From NCBI RefSeq assembly GCF_002788215.1, contig NZ_CP024845.1, forward strand, positions 1,674,001 through 1,738,000: 64,000 nt of DNA, given 5' to 3'. Numbering within the stretch: the stretch's first letter is position 1; every line of letters starts with the position of its first letter. Position numbers and translations under genes: made by a program. Source of the stretch: Halohasta litchfieldiae (GTDB lineage: Archaea; Halobacteriota; Halobacteria; Halobacteriales; Haloferacaceae). Below are positions 18,233-27,018 of this stretch, one piece after another. The notes below the pieces were generated by a model that worked only from the letters and a program-made list of their open reading frames with translations, was not told the DNA's origin and made no database searches.

Positions 18233-18778
18233 TTAGGAGTCGGTCGTGTTTTCGGAGCCGGTGGGCTGAGTCGTTGGTTGCTGCTCTTGGGCGGCCTGTT
18301 GGGCCTGCTCGAACAGTTCCCCGCCCGCAAGCGCCTCGATCACGTCCGTATCGGTCGCATCGATCAGATCCGTGGCCGGGCCGGCAACGAGCATCAGTCC
18401 CCGGTCGAGGGTGTTTTCGATAGTGATATCCAGCGATTCAAACTCATCGAGCACGGCCTGGAACGCCTCGTCGACGAGTTGGGCTTGCTGATCCTGTAGC
18501 TGTGTGCGAGCCTCCTCCTGAGTCATGTTCCCCGACTGTATCTGCCGCTGGAGTTCGATCTGCTTCTGCTGGAGGGCCTGTTGGTCGACTCGAACGGCCA
18601 TCGTCACGCGGCGTTCGTCGTCGGCAAGCTCACCACGGTCCCCCGAGAAGGGTTCCGAACCGTTGAGCTGACTCAGGCAGCCAGCGACTGCGAGGGTTGA
18701 TCCGACACCGGAGAGTTCGAGTACGCGCCGTCTGTTGAGCGTCGACTGGTCTGCCGTTGAATAGCGACAACTTAGCAT
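18233..18778 (-). CDS. Tat-exported lipoprotein, Gln-rich
   Basis: A 181-residue protein with a twin-arginine signal (NRRRVLELSG) and lipobox LAVAGC with Cys34 as the lipidated residue. The mature part contains a Gln/Glu-rich helical stretch (about 62-100, QKQIELQRQIQSG and QLQDQQAQ) and a C-terminal QPTTQPTGSENTTDS tail. I do not recognise the family; similar short lipoproteins are frequent in haloarchaea. It is divergent from the PGF-CTERM protein gene at 18959 and is separated from the DUF255 gene by about 57 bases. Confidence 0.75.
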   Translation of the reverse strand: MLSCRYSTADQSTLNRRRVLELSGVGSTLAVAGCLSQLNGSEPFSGDRGELADDERRVTMAVRVDQQALQQKQIELQRQIQSGNMTQEEARTQLQDQQAQLVDEAFQAVLDEFESLDITIENTLDRGLMLVAGPATDLIDATDTDVIEALAGGELFEQAQQAAQEQQPTTQPTGSENTTDS

Positions 18779-18958
18779 CGAACTGTAAAAAGCCGTCCGT
18801 GTCCGGCCGGCAGTAGGAGGTTCCTACTCGGCTGGTGCCCACCTCACCGAGGTTGGTAGTCAGTATATACTCCGGTAGTAGTGGTAGCGTTACAATATAG
18901 TCAGACTACTGAGAGAATCACTGTGAGCGATACAGAGAGCGGCCTGCAACGATGGGCC

Positions 18959-20329
18959 ATGTCGAACGGACGCATCGCAGTGTTAACACTCACCGTGCTG
19001 GTTGCTATCACCCTCGCGTCGACGGCGACTGTCGCCGAGACACCCGACGATGACGGGATGATCGAACTCACCGATAAGGTCTCGGTCTGGTCGGAGTCGA
19101 CCTACGCGATCAGTCAGAAACATCCGGATGAGACCTCGGAGGTCGAGAGTCCGTTGGTGGCATCGAACCCCACGCGGAACGTCGACGGGACGTATTCGGA
19201 CGGGACGAGCGTCGACGGCGTCACGAGCGATCCCGCGGCGACAGCAGTCGGTCAGGGATCGCTGCTCCAGTTCAACTACTGGTCGGACAACGGTGCCGAC
19301 ACCGAGCAGTTCGCCGGCACCGAAACCTCGATGGTCGTCGCCAAACTCGATGAGCCCTCGGATCCGGCCGCCAACGGGGCCGCCGAACTCTCGGCCGAAC
19401 GCGCGGCGAATCTCTTGGTTGCCGACGACCGCAACGAGCGGGCGGAGTTCGACACGCAGTTTACCGAGGACGGAGAGCATGACATGCGCGTCGTCGACGA
19501 CGATGGCTACTTCCCCTCGTACTACCGGCTGGATGAGGACAGCGAGAGCGGCGTCTACGTTCTCTACGTCATCGAGACCGTTGAGGGCGACGGTGTGACC
19601 GTCGACAGCGATGGGCTGGAAACTGACGGCCAGATCAACGTGCTCGGTATCGATAGCGTCGCCGTCCAAGACGGCAATTCGACCGTGTCTGCCGACGCTG
19701 GTGAGGTTGGCCAGCCAGTCGAGTTCGACGTCAGCGCCGATGGTGAGAACGTCGACCACACGGTTGGGCTCTTCGACGAGGAGACATTCGGAGCAGAGGA
19801 TATCACTTACAGTACGGACCAGGATGTCGAGGACGACATCACGCCCGACGATGTGAGCGTCGACGGGGCGGCAGTCCACGGTGTTGCTGATGTCGAGGAT
19901 GCCACCGTCTTCGGAAGCGCTGTCAGCGACAGTCCGGCAGCCCACACGAGCGAGATCGGTGTGGTGACCAGCCATCTCGCGACTGCATCGCCGGACGCCA
20001 GTGGCCCGGCGGGCTCGGTCACTGCTCGAACAGACGTGAGCGGGAGCGAAACGATCAGCGTCGGAACGGAGGCCGACTGGTCGGCCGGTGAGTACACCTA
20101 CGTCCATATTGCAACAGCCGACGACGGGACGACGACCACGACACACGGCACGGTAGAGCTTACAGCCAACGAGAGCAGTGAGATGAACGAAAGCGACGAA
20201 ATGAACGAGAGCAACGAAACGACCGACGAGGAGACGAACTCCGACACACCCGGCTTCGGTCTCGTTGTCGCAGTGGGCGCACTGTTGGCCGTTGTACTCA
20301 GTGCGAGACGGCGAAGCAATAGTAACTGA
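18959..20329 (+). CDS. PGF-CTERM surface protein
   Basis: A 456-residue secreted protein: signal peptide (about 1-27), a beta-rich ectodomain, a Glu/Ser/Asn stalk (NESSEMNESDEMNESNETTDEE), then the archaeosortase A sorting signal with PGF followed by a hydrophobic helix and RRR at the end. ArtA is known to process such tails and attach the protein to an archaeal lipid. The start is uncertain: ATG 18959 gives a clean signal peptide; GTG 18923 would add 12 residues. A GTATATAC element at 18863-18870 suggests a short leader. Function unknown; a surface glycoprotein role is likely. Confidence 0.82.
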   Translation: MSNGRIAVLTLTVLVAITLASTATVAETPDDDGMIELTDKVSVWSESTYAISQKHPDETSEVESPLVASNPTRNVDGTYSDGTSVDGVTSDPAATAVGQGSLLQFNYWSDNGADTEQFAGTETSMVVAKLDEPSDPAANGAAELSAERAANLLVADDRNERAEFDTQFTEDGEHDMRVVDDDGYFPSYYRLDEDSESGVYVLYVIETVEGDGVTVDSDGLETDGQINVLGIDSVAVQDGNSTVSADAGEVGQPVEFDVSADGENVDHTVGLFDEETFGAEDITYSTDQDVEDDITPDDVSVDGAAVHGVADVEDATVFGSAVSDSPAAHTSEIGVVTSHLATASPDASGPAGSVTARTDVSGSETISVGTEADWSAGEYTYVHIATADDGTTTTTHGTVELTANESSEMNESDEMNESNETTDEETNSDTPGFGLVVAVGALLAVVLSARRRSNSN

Positions 20330-20452
20330 GCGGCCAACAACCACCGAAACGGTAGTCAGTCGACCCTGAACTGACTGACGACTTTTATAGTACATGATTA
20401 CGCAGTACCCACCAACGAAACGCCTACACGATGGGCGGCTGTAGCCGAGGCC

Positions 20453-20752
20453 ATGACCGACACAGGGAGACCAAAAGTGCCGAGCGAGCCGCGGGCTGCC
20501 GTCGACGCGCTTGCCGACCATCTCTCGGCAACGGGCGAGCGCCCGGTCCCGCCAGCGACGAACCGCTGGCTCGGCGAGGCCGAAGCCGTCGCCCGTGACG
20601 CCGCAACCGACGGGCTCGATGCTGAGACACGTCAAAAACGGGTCCGGCAGGCTGCTGGCCTGCTCAATTCGGCCGAAACGACCGGCGACGAGATCGCAGA
20701 CAGACATATAAAAGCAGCCAGAGAGTGCTGTCGGGTCGTGCTCGGTGAGTAG
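20453..20752 (+). CDS. Conserved haloarchaeal small protein
   Basis: A 99-residue soluble, mainly helical protein (PSEPRAAVDALADHL, then RWLGEAEAVARDAA) with a Cys-Cys pair at 92-93 near the C-terminus (ARECCRVVLGE). I do not recognise a named family, but composition and codon use are those of a real gene. A TTTTATAG element at 20383-20390 could drive a transcript with a short leader. It ends 95 bases before the TRASH-domain regulator; there is no direct evidence of a shared role. Confidence 0.72.
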   Translation: MTDTGRPKVPSEPRAAVDALADHLSATGERPVPPATNRWLGEAEAVARDAATDGLDAETRQKRVRQAAGLLNSAETTGDEIADRHIKAARECCRVVLGE

Positions 20753-20788
20753 ACCGGGTTTTGATTCTAAGGCCAAAACGTCGAATCG

Positions 20789-20798
20789 GTTTTGAAAC
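20789..20798. promoter_or_regulatory. Candidate copper operator upstream of the TRASH regulator
   Basis: GTTTTGAAAC (arms GTTT and AAAC around a 2-base centre) lies 48 bases before the ATG at 20847. The identical 10-mer occurs before copA at 22955-22964. A CAAAAC at 20774-20779 also forms an inverted repeat with GTTTTG at 20789-20794. Sharing between the regulator and its probable target suggests one binding protein. Confidence 0.4.
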
Positions 20799-20846
20799 GG
20801 AGGTCCATCCCGAAGCTACACATGTATCTGTCGCGTGCGTCGACGC

Positions 20847-21434
20847 ATGCGAGAGCTGGACGAAACCGACCGCCGAATTATTCGGCTGCTGCTCGAAAAC
20901 GCCCGTCGACCGTACAGCGAGATCGCCGACCACGTCGACCTCTCGGCCCCAGCGGTGGCCGACCGGATCAGCCGTCTCGAAGACCTCGGCGTCATCGAGG
21001 GGTTTACCCTCAATCTCGATAGCTCGATGCTTCGGGATGGCGTTGAAGTGCTCGTCGACTGTTCGGTCAGTCCCGGCCATACAACGGCTGTCGCCGACAG
21101 TCTTGGGGATCTCGAACGAGTCGAACACCAGTACGTCACTGCCGACGCGCGCGTGGTTGTCCACGCAACACTCGGTCCCGATGGGGTCGACGGGCTGCTG
21201 GAGGATGTTGAGACCGACCACCTCCGAGAGATCGATGTGAGTCTCCTGTCGGCTGCGGAGTGGACCCCCCGACTCGGCGAGGCCCAGCTTGCGGTCGACT
21301 GCGACGAGTGTGGCAACGCCGTCAGAAGCGACGGCGAATCGGCCGTGATCGACGGCACACAGTACCACTTCTGCTGTGGCTCCTGTCTGGCGAACTTCGA
21401 AGACCGGTTCGAGCAGTTCCAGAAAGGAGCATAA
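20847..21434 (+). CDS. Lrp/AsnC-type regulator with C-terminal TRASH metal domain
   Basis: A 195-residue regulator: an AsnC-type winged HTH (1-60, DETDRRIIRLLLENARRPYS), a RAM-like ligand domain (about 62-138), and a C-terminal TRASH zinc-ribbon-like domain with Cys152, Cys155, Cys176/177 and Cys180 (CDECGN and CCGSCLANF). TRASH-Lrp proteins control copper efflux in Halobacterium (VNG1179C acting on a P-type ATPase gene). The copA gene lies 1.6 kb downstream, supporting the same role here. I chose ATG 20847; a GTG four codons earlier is possible. Confidence 0.9.
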   Translation: MRELDETDRRIIRLLLENARRPYSEIADHVDLSAPAVADRISRLEDLGVIEGFTLNLDSSMLRDGVEVLVDCSVSPGHTTAVADSLGDLERVEHQYVTADARVVVHATLGPDGVDGLLEDVETDHLREIDVSLLSAAEWTPRLGEAQLAVDCDECGNAVRSDGESAVIDGTQYHFCCGSCLANFEDRFEQFQKGA

Positions 21435-21519
21435 GTACGGTAGCCGAACCCGCACGGTTGCGACTGTTTGGTATCCAGTAGTTCACAAGATACTTACCAC
21501 CACTACATAACTCAGTGAC

Positions 21520-22545
21520 ATGAAGTTTGAAAAGACAGTCGTCGCCGCGGCCATCGGCGTGGTCGTGGTGTCGTTCGTCGCCGCCGCAGTGGTTCCCAAC
21601 GCGCTTGCGGATTCGGCGGACGAACCCCTCCGCCCGGGGCACGTCGATATCGAGGAGGTACCCATTTCACCCGGCGAAATAACGGGTGAGACGGCCACGC
21701 TGGGCGTCGAAGCCAGACTCAGCCACCGGGGTAACCCTACCCGGAACGTGACCGTCCTGTTCCGTGCCATCGACAGCGAGTCGAACCTCGTCGAAACGGA
21801 TCGGACCACCGACGTCGACACCCTGCGGGGCGAGCGTGAGACAGCCGTCAACACTAATCTCACGGTTGCCCGCGAGGGTGGCTACCGAATCGAGACCATC
21901 GTCTTCCGCGATGGCCAGCGTGTCGACCGTGCGAGGCGACAGGTCAGTGGTCTCGAAGCGCTGACCCCCGCCTACGCCGAATCGAACGTCGAGTTCGCCG
22001 AGGAAAGCGCGATGCAACCGATCTCGGTGGGTATCGGGTCGACAGGCGATGATGGAGTCGATCTCGACCTGTCGGGGGCACTCACGAATCAGGGCGATGA
22101 GTCGACCGGTGACCTCGAAGTGACGTTCACCGTCCGACAGGCCGAATCGAACATTGTCGCCGACCGCGTTACGGTCCCTGTCGGCGACATCCGGGCCGGC
22201 CGAACGTCGACTGTCGATGCCAGCGCGGCAGTTCCTGAGGGGTATAACTACTACATCGATGCCGTCCTCTGGCGCGACAGCGTCCACGTCGACTCCGCAC
22301 GGAGCGTCGCAAATCTCGATCCAAGCGAGCGGATCAGTGCTGACGAGACCGAAACGGACGTCGAATTCGAGGCATCGGACTTCGAATCGGGATCGGGAGG
22401 AGGGATGAGTGACGACGGTGCCATGTCGTCCGATGACGGATCCCGGGGCGAGGCAACGAGCGAAGAGACACCCGGCTTCAGTGCCGTCATTGGCCTCGTC
22501 GCGCTCCTTGCGACGGCACTGCTTGCTCGGAGGCGATCACAATGA
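21520..22545 (+). CDS. DUF7490-like PGF-CTERM surface protein
   Basis: A 341-residue exported protein with a signal peptide (about 1-30), two related beta-sandwich modules (about 38-150 and 160-280) that each contain the pattern VTVLFRA/VTFTVRQ ... SNLV/SNIV ... IxxxxxRxGxxV, a Gly/Ser/Asp linker, and a C-terminal PGF sorting signal with hydrophobic helix and RRR. The two-module layout matches haloarchaeal DUF7490 proteins as I recall them. It sits between the copper regulator and copA; its stop overlaps the next start (ATGA), so the two are coupled. A metal-related surface role is only a guess. Confidence 0.85.
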   Translation: MKFEKTVVAAAIGVVVVSFVAAAVVPNALADSADEPLRPGHVDIEEVPISPGEITGETATLGVEARLSHRGNPTRNVTVLFRAIDSESNLVETDRTTDVDTLRGERETAVNTNLTVAREGGYRIETIVFRDGQRVDRARRQVSGLEALTPAYAESNVEFAEESAMQPISVGIGSTGDDGVDLDLSGALTNQGDESTGDLEVTFTVRQAESNIVADRVTVPVGDIRAGRTSTVDASAAVPEGYNYYIDAVLWRDSVHVDSARSVANLDPSERISADETETDVEFEASDFESGSGGGMSDDGAMSSDDGSRGEATSEETPGFSAVIGLVALLATALLARRRSQ

Positions 22546-22865
22546 GCGACGACAGTTCACGAACAATGACCAGCGATACCGACATCGAAACCCAACCCTC
22601 GCAAACAACGCGGAGCAACGGCGAAACGAACCAGAATCTCACACTCGAATCGAGAGATATCCGAACCCTGCTCAACTACGCCGCACTGGCGTTGTTGGTT
22701 CTGTTCGCACTCGTTTCGGTGATACAGCTATACGGCGCTGTCGGCAACGTCATCAACCAACTGATTTCGCCGGAGTACCGCGCCTTCTTCCGCGCGGCAT
22801 TCAATCTCACCGTGTTGCTGGTCTGTGTCGGCGGCATCTCCATGCAACTCAAACGCCTCACCTGA
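22542..22865 (+). CDS. Small two-helix membrane protein
   Basis: A 107-residue protein with a polar N-terminus (about 1-42) and two transmembrane segments (about 45-66 and 84-102). The start overlaps the stop of the PGF-CTERM gene by four bases (ATGA), so both are made from one transcript. It resembles haloarchaeal DUF8060-type proteins from memory only. Its constant pairing with DUF7490-type proteins, if confirmed elsewhere, would suggest a shared membrane complex. Confidence 0.78.
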   Translation: MSDDSSRTMTSDTDIETQPSQTTRSNGETNQNLTLESRDIRTLLNYAALALLVLFALVSVIQLYGAVGNVINQLISPEYRAFFRAAFNLTVLLVCVGGISMQLKRLT

Positions 22866-22954
22866 TCTCGCCGTTCTTCGCTGACTGAGAGCGAATAGAA
22901 AGCCATAGGCGAAATAGACTATCGAATCTAAATTCAGACTAGGCCTTTGCTTTC

Positions 22955-22964
22955 GTTTTGAAAC
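22955..22964. promoter_or_regulatory. Candidate copper operator upstream of copA
   Basis: GTTTTGAAAC, identical to the element at 20789-20798, ends 37 bases before the copA ATG. The only other obvious element is TATATA at 22991-22996, which is too close to the ATG to be its TATA box. Confidence 0.4.
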
Positions 22965-23001
22965 CACAATTCGCATGAAATAGGACCCCGTATATACACC
23001 T

Positions 23002-25584
23002 ATGAGCAGAACAGTGCGATTAGAAATCGAGGGGATGTCGTGTGCAACCTGTGTCGGCAACGTCGAGGAGGCGGTCGACTCCCTCACAGGCGTCGACGAG
23101 GTGAATGCCAACTTCGCGGCCGACGAAGGATCGGTGGCGTACGATCCGGAAGCGGTGAGCCTCAGTGAGATCTACGAGGCTATCGAAGGAAGCGGCTACG
23201 ACCCAGTTAGAGAGACCCTAACGGTCGACATCGGCGGGATGTCCTGTGCGACTTGCTCGAAGACCAACAAGGAGGCCATCGAGTCGGTGCCGGGCGTTAT
23301 CGAGGCAACGGTCAACTTCGCAAGCGATGAGGCGACCGTCGAGTACAACCCGGTCGACACCGAGATCGATCAAATCTACGAGGCCATCGAAGACGCCGGC
23401 TACGAGCCAGTGCGTCCGACCGATGACGAAGACAGTGACGGCGAACAGCGAGAGTCGGTCGCCCAACGCGAGATGGAAAAACAGTGGCAACTCGTCGTCT
23501 TCGGTGGGATACTGACCGCACCGTTCGTCCTGGTGATGGTCGACATGTTCGTCGCTGGCTTTCTGCCGGAGTCAGTCGCGGGGATTTCGCTCGGCTGGAT
23601 CGAGTTCGGTCTTGCGACGCTGCTAATGGCAACGCTGGGCAAGGAGTTCCTCGTCGGAGCCTACCGCGCGGCGGTGAACAACCGGCAGGCCAACATGGAC
23701 ACCCTCGTGGCGATGGGGACCTCGGTCGGCTACGTCTACAGCGCTGTCGTCTTGCTGGGACTGCTATCTGTCGACAGCGGCCTCTACTTCGAAGCAGTGG
23801 CGTTCATCCTCTGGTTTATCACGCTGGGCAACTGGCTCGAAGCCCGGTCGAAGGCCCAAGCCAGCGATGCGCTGCGCTCGCTGCTGGAACTCGAAGCCGA
23901 GGAGGCGACCGTGATCCGCGAGGACGGCAGCGAGGAGACGATTCCGCTCTCGGCGGTCGACGTTGGTGACCGCCTAAAAGTCCGCCCCGGTGAGCGAGTT
24001 CCGACCGACGGCGTGGTCCGAAATGGCGAGAGCGCGGTCGACGAGTCGATGGTGACCGGCGAGAGTGTGCCAGTTGAAAAGCAGCCGGGCGACGAGGTGG
24101 TGGGCTCAACGATCAACGAAAACGGTGTTCTGGAGGTCGAGGCGACGCGAGTCGGGAAAGATACCGCGATCCAGCAGATCGTCGAGCGCGTCAAACAGGC
24201 CCAAGCCCGACAGCCGGATATTCAGCGGCTGGTCGACCGTATCAGCGCGGTGTTCGTCCCCGCAGTGATTCTCAACGCGGTCGTCTGGGCGAGCCTCTGG
24301 TATCTGTTTCCCGAAGCGCTGTTCGGGGTCGCTGAGGCGCTGCCGCTGTGGTCGCCCGTGGGCGGCGGGCCGGTTGCTGGCGGTGTCCCACTCATCGAGT
24401 TCTCGATGATCGTGCTGGCCAGCGCGCTGTTGATCGCCTGTCCCTGCGCGCTCGGGCTGGCAACCCCCGCCGCGACGATGGTGGGGTCGACGATTTCCGC
24501 GACCAACGGCGTCCTATTCAAGGGTGCAGATATCCTCGAAAAAGCCCGCAGCGTCGACACCGTCGTCTTCGACAAGACGGGGACGCTGACCCACGGCGAA
24601 ATGGAACTGACCGATGTCGTCGTGATTGACCGGCCAGCGACCGATGGGGGCATCGAAAGCGACGGCGGCGTGGTGGAAGCGAGCGTCGACGAGGCGTTCG
24701 TCCTTGGGGCTGCGGCCAGCGCGGAATCCAGCTCCGAACACCCACTTGCGGAGGCCATCGTCGACGAGGCCCGCGAGCGTGAGTTGGATGTGGCCAACCC
24801 AAGCGAGTTCGAGAACGTCCCCGGCCACGGCGTGCGGGCGACGACCGAGTACGGCGAAACGCTGGTTGGGAATCGAAAGCTAATGGTCGACAACGGGATT
24901 GATCCCAAACCTGCGGCCGCAGAGATGGAACGACTTGAAGGCGAAGGAAAGACGGCAATGCTAGTAGCTGTCGACACCCACCTCGTCGGCGTCGTTGCCA
25001 CCGCCGACACGGTTCGTGAGAGCGCCAAGCAGACCGTCAGCGAACTCCACGAGCGCGGGCTTGAGGTCGTAATGCTGACCGGCGACAACGAGCGCACTGC
25101 TGCCGCGGTCGCCAAAGAGGTCGGAATCGATCCGAACAGCGTTCGGGCAGAGGTGTTGCCGGAGGACAAAGCCGACGCAGTCGACGACCTCCAAGCAGAC
25201 GGGAACCGAGTAATGATGGTTGGTGACGGCGTCAACGACGCCCCCGCCCTGACGACCGCCCACATCGGGGTGGCAATTGGCTCGGGGACCGACGTGGCCA
25301 TCGAGAGCGCGGATGTGACGCTAATGCGGGATGATCCGGCGGACGTCCTCAAGGTCATTCGGCTCTCGGAGGCGACGCTGTCGAAGATTCGCCAGAACCT
25401 GTTTTGGGCGCTGGCCTACAACGCGACGCTGATCCCGGTGGCCTCGCTGGGCCTGCTCAACCCGGCGCTGGCAGGGCTGGCAATGGCTGGCTCCAGCGTG
25501 AGCGTGATGACAAACAGCCTGCTGTTCCGCGGCTACGACCCACACGAGGACTACCACCTGCTCGTGACGCGGTTGTTCAGATAG
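23002..25584 (+). CDS. copA: Cu(I)-exporting P1B-type ATPase
   Basis: Membrane copper efflux pump of 860 residues. Two N-terminal heavy-metal-associated domains carry GMSCATC (Cys14/Cys17 and Cys82/Cys85). Then come transmembrane helices, the actuator TGES loop (MVTGESVPVEK), the ion-path CPC motif (about 480-482), the phosphorylated Asp524 in DKTGTLTHGE, the SEHPLAEA motif and GDGVNDAPAL (about 741-750). All catalytic motifs are intact. CPC with GMxCxxC domains specifies Cu+ or Ag+. The nearby TRASH-Lrp regulator and a shared promoter 10-mer support copper-dependent control. Confidence 0.96.
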   Translation: MSRTVRLEIEGMSCATCVGNVEEAVDSLTGVDEVNANFAADEGSVAYDPEAVSLSEIYEAIEGSGYDPVRETLTVDIGGMSCATCSKTNKEAIESVPGVIEATVNFASDEATVEYNPVDTEIDQIYEAIEDAGYEPVRPTDDEDSDGEQRESVAQREMEKQWQLVVFGGILTAPFVLVMVDMFVAGFLPESVAGISLGWIEFGLATLLMATLGKEFLVGAYRAAVNNRQANMDTLVAMGTSVGYVYSAVVLLGLLSVDSGLYFEAVAFILWFITLGNWLEARSKAQASDALRSLLELEAEEATVIREDGSEETIPLSAVDVGDRLKVRPGERVPTDGVVRNGESAVDESMVTGESVPVEKQPGDEVVGSTINENGVLEVEATRVGKDTAIQQIVERVKQAQARQPDIQRLVDRISAVFVPAVILNAVVWASLWYLFPEALFGVAEALPLWSPVGGGPVAGGVPLIEFSMIVLASALLIACPCALGLATPAATMVGSTISATNGVLFKGADILEKARSVDTVVFDKTGTLTHGEMELTDVVVIDRPATDGGIESDGGVVEASVDEAFVLGAAASAESSSEHPLAEAIVDEARERELDVANPSEFENVPGHGVRATTEYGETLVGNRKLMVDNGIDPKPAAAEMERLEGEGKTAMLVAVDTHLVGVVATADTVRESAKQTVSELHERGLEVVMLTGDNERTAAAVAKEVGIDPNSVRAEVLPEDKADAVDDLQADGNRVMMVGDGVNDAPALTTAHIGVAIGSGTDVAIESADVTLMRDDPADVLKVIRLSEATLSKIRQNLFWALAYNATLIPVASLGLLNPALAGLAMAGSSVSVMTNSLLFRGYDPHEDYHLLVTRLFR

Positions 25585-25653
25585 GAGACCGACGCGGAAC
25601 TGGAGGCTACTGAATGGAAACGCTCTTTTGAGAGACTCACGGAGATAGCGTAT

Positions 25654-26907
25654 ATGAGCAACGGCGACGAGGAAGCCGAGACTGTCGACAGCCTCGCGGA
25701 GCGACTGGAGGCCGTCGACGAGGCCCTTGCGGCCGCCGAGACCGAGTCCGATCTCGACGCAATCGAGGCCGACCTCGACGAGATCGAATCGGAACTCGAA
25801 GCATCGGAGCTTCCGGTTCCCGACGACGAAGACGAGGAGAGCCCCGCCGAGGAACTCGAATCCCAACTCGAAGACTACCGCGAGGAACTCGAATCCCAGC
25901 GCGGTCCCTACGCCGAGGACGTCATCGAGAGCACTGAAGCCGCCAAATCGACCATCGAGGACGGCGACTGGACCGAGCAGGGCGAAGGTGAGGTCATCGA
26001 GGCCGTTGAGGCCTTCACCGAGACGGTCGGAGAGATCCTCGACACCACCGTCGACCCGATCTCCGGGCTCGACAGCGCGCTCGACGCACTCAGCGACAGC
26101 GCGGCCGCTGTCGACAGCGCCGACCTCGACCCCGACGACGACAGCGAGACCCTCGCGGAGTTGGTCGACGCGGTCGACACCCTCGAAGCCGATCTTGAGG
26201 CGGCCCAAGAGTGGGACGACCTCACAGTCCGCGAAACCCTCCAATCGGAGGGCTACTACGACGTGCTGGGCCACACCAAAGACTACCCGCCGGAGTGGGC
26301 CGCACTGAAGGAACACGAAAAACGGGGCAACACTGAGATGGTCCTGCTGGCGTTCGATGAACTCGATTCGGACTTCATGGAGGAACACTGTCTCGACACG
26401 CTGGCCCGCATGGGGCCGGTCGCCGCGACCGAGGAGGCCATCGACGCGATGATGCAGTTGGCCAACAAGCGCAACAAGCCCGCGATCAAGGCGCTGGGCA
26501 AGATGGGCGCGACCGAGGCCGTCGACACACTCATCGAGTACGTCGACGCCGACAAGGACGCCGCCCTCCAGAAGACGACCTTCCGCGCACTCGGCGAGAT
26601 CGGCGACGAACGCGCCGTCCAACCGATTGCCGACAAACTCCTGATGGACAACGACAACGTCCGCCCGCAGGCCGCCCGCGCGCTCGGCCTGCTCGGCGAC
26701 ACCCGCGCGATCAAACCACTGGCTGACACGCTCAAAGCCGACGACAACGAGAACGTCCGCGCCCAAGCCGCGTGGGCGCTCCGCCAGATCGGCACGAAAC
26801 GCGCTCTCGAAGCCGTTGTCGACCATGGTTCGGACGACACCTTCATCGTCCAAACCGAGATCGACAAAGCCCGACGCTCGCTCGACGCCGCCGTGGCGAA
26901 CGCCTGA
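25654..26907 (+). CDS. HEAT-repeat protein
   Basis: A 417-residue protein. The N-terminal half (1-200) is very acidic and strongly coiled-coil-like (EADLDEIESELEASELPVP). The C-terminal half (about 205-415) holds around six HEAT/PBS-type helical repeats, for example RNKPAIKALGKMGATEAVD, TTFRALGEIGDERAVQPIAD and ARALGLLGDTRAIKPLAD. Such proteins serve as scaffolds; partners are unknown. No signal peptide, so cytosolic. It follows copA by about 70 bases but has a different character and probably its own promoter. Confidence 0.9.
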   Translation: MSNGDEEAETVDSLAERLEAVDEALAAAETESDLDAIEADLDEIESELEASELPVPDDEDEESPAEELESQLEDYREELESQRGPYAEDVIESTEAAKSTIEDGDWTEQGEGEVIEAVEAFTETVGEILDTTVDPISGLDSALDALSDSAAAVDSADLDPDDDSETLAELVDAVDTLEADLEAAQEWDDLTVRETLQSEGYYDVLGHTKDYPPEWAALKEHEKRGNTEMVLLAFDELDSDFMEEHCLDTLARMGPVAATEEAIDAMMQLANKRNKPAIKALGKMGATEAVDTLIEYVDADKDAALQKTTFRALGEIGDERAVQPIADKLLMDNDNVRPQAARALGLLGDTRAIKPLADTLKADDNENVRAQAAWALRQIGTKRALEAVVDHGSDDTFIVQTEIDKARRSLDAAVANA

Positions 26908-27018
26908 TTCGAATCGACCGTTTGCTGGCGGCTATTGTTCGTCTATTCGAATGAATCTCTAGACACTCTCTGCGGTCAACACGGCTCCTTTTCAGTGTTC
27001 AGCCCCGAAATAGACTGC

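Noticed and set aside
18983-20776. A 597-codon open frame on the minus strand opposite the PGF-CTERM protein
   Set aside because: The plus strand has a signal peptide, a sorting signal and sensible codon use; the minus frame has none and crosses an intergenic region.
25321-26853. A 510-codon open frame on the minus strand opposite the HEAT-repeat gene
   Set aside because: Val/Leu/Arg-rich shadow of an intact repeat protein, with no recognisable domain.
26907-26950. Two ATTCGAAT palindromes after the HEAT-repeat gene
   Set aside because: They could pair as a hairpin, but there is no T-tract and no second locus to compare, so I do not call a terminator or operator.
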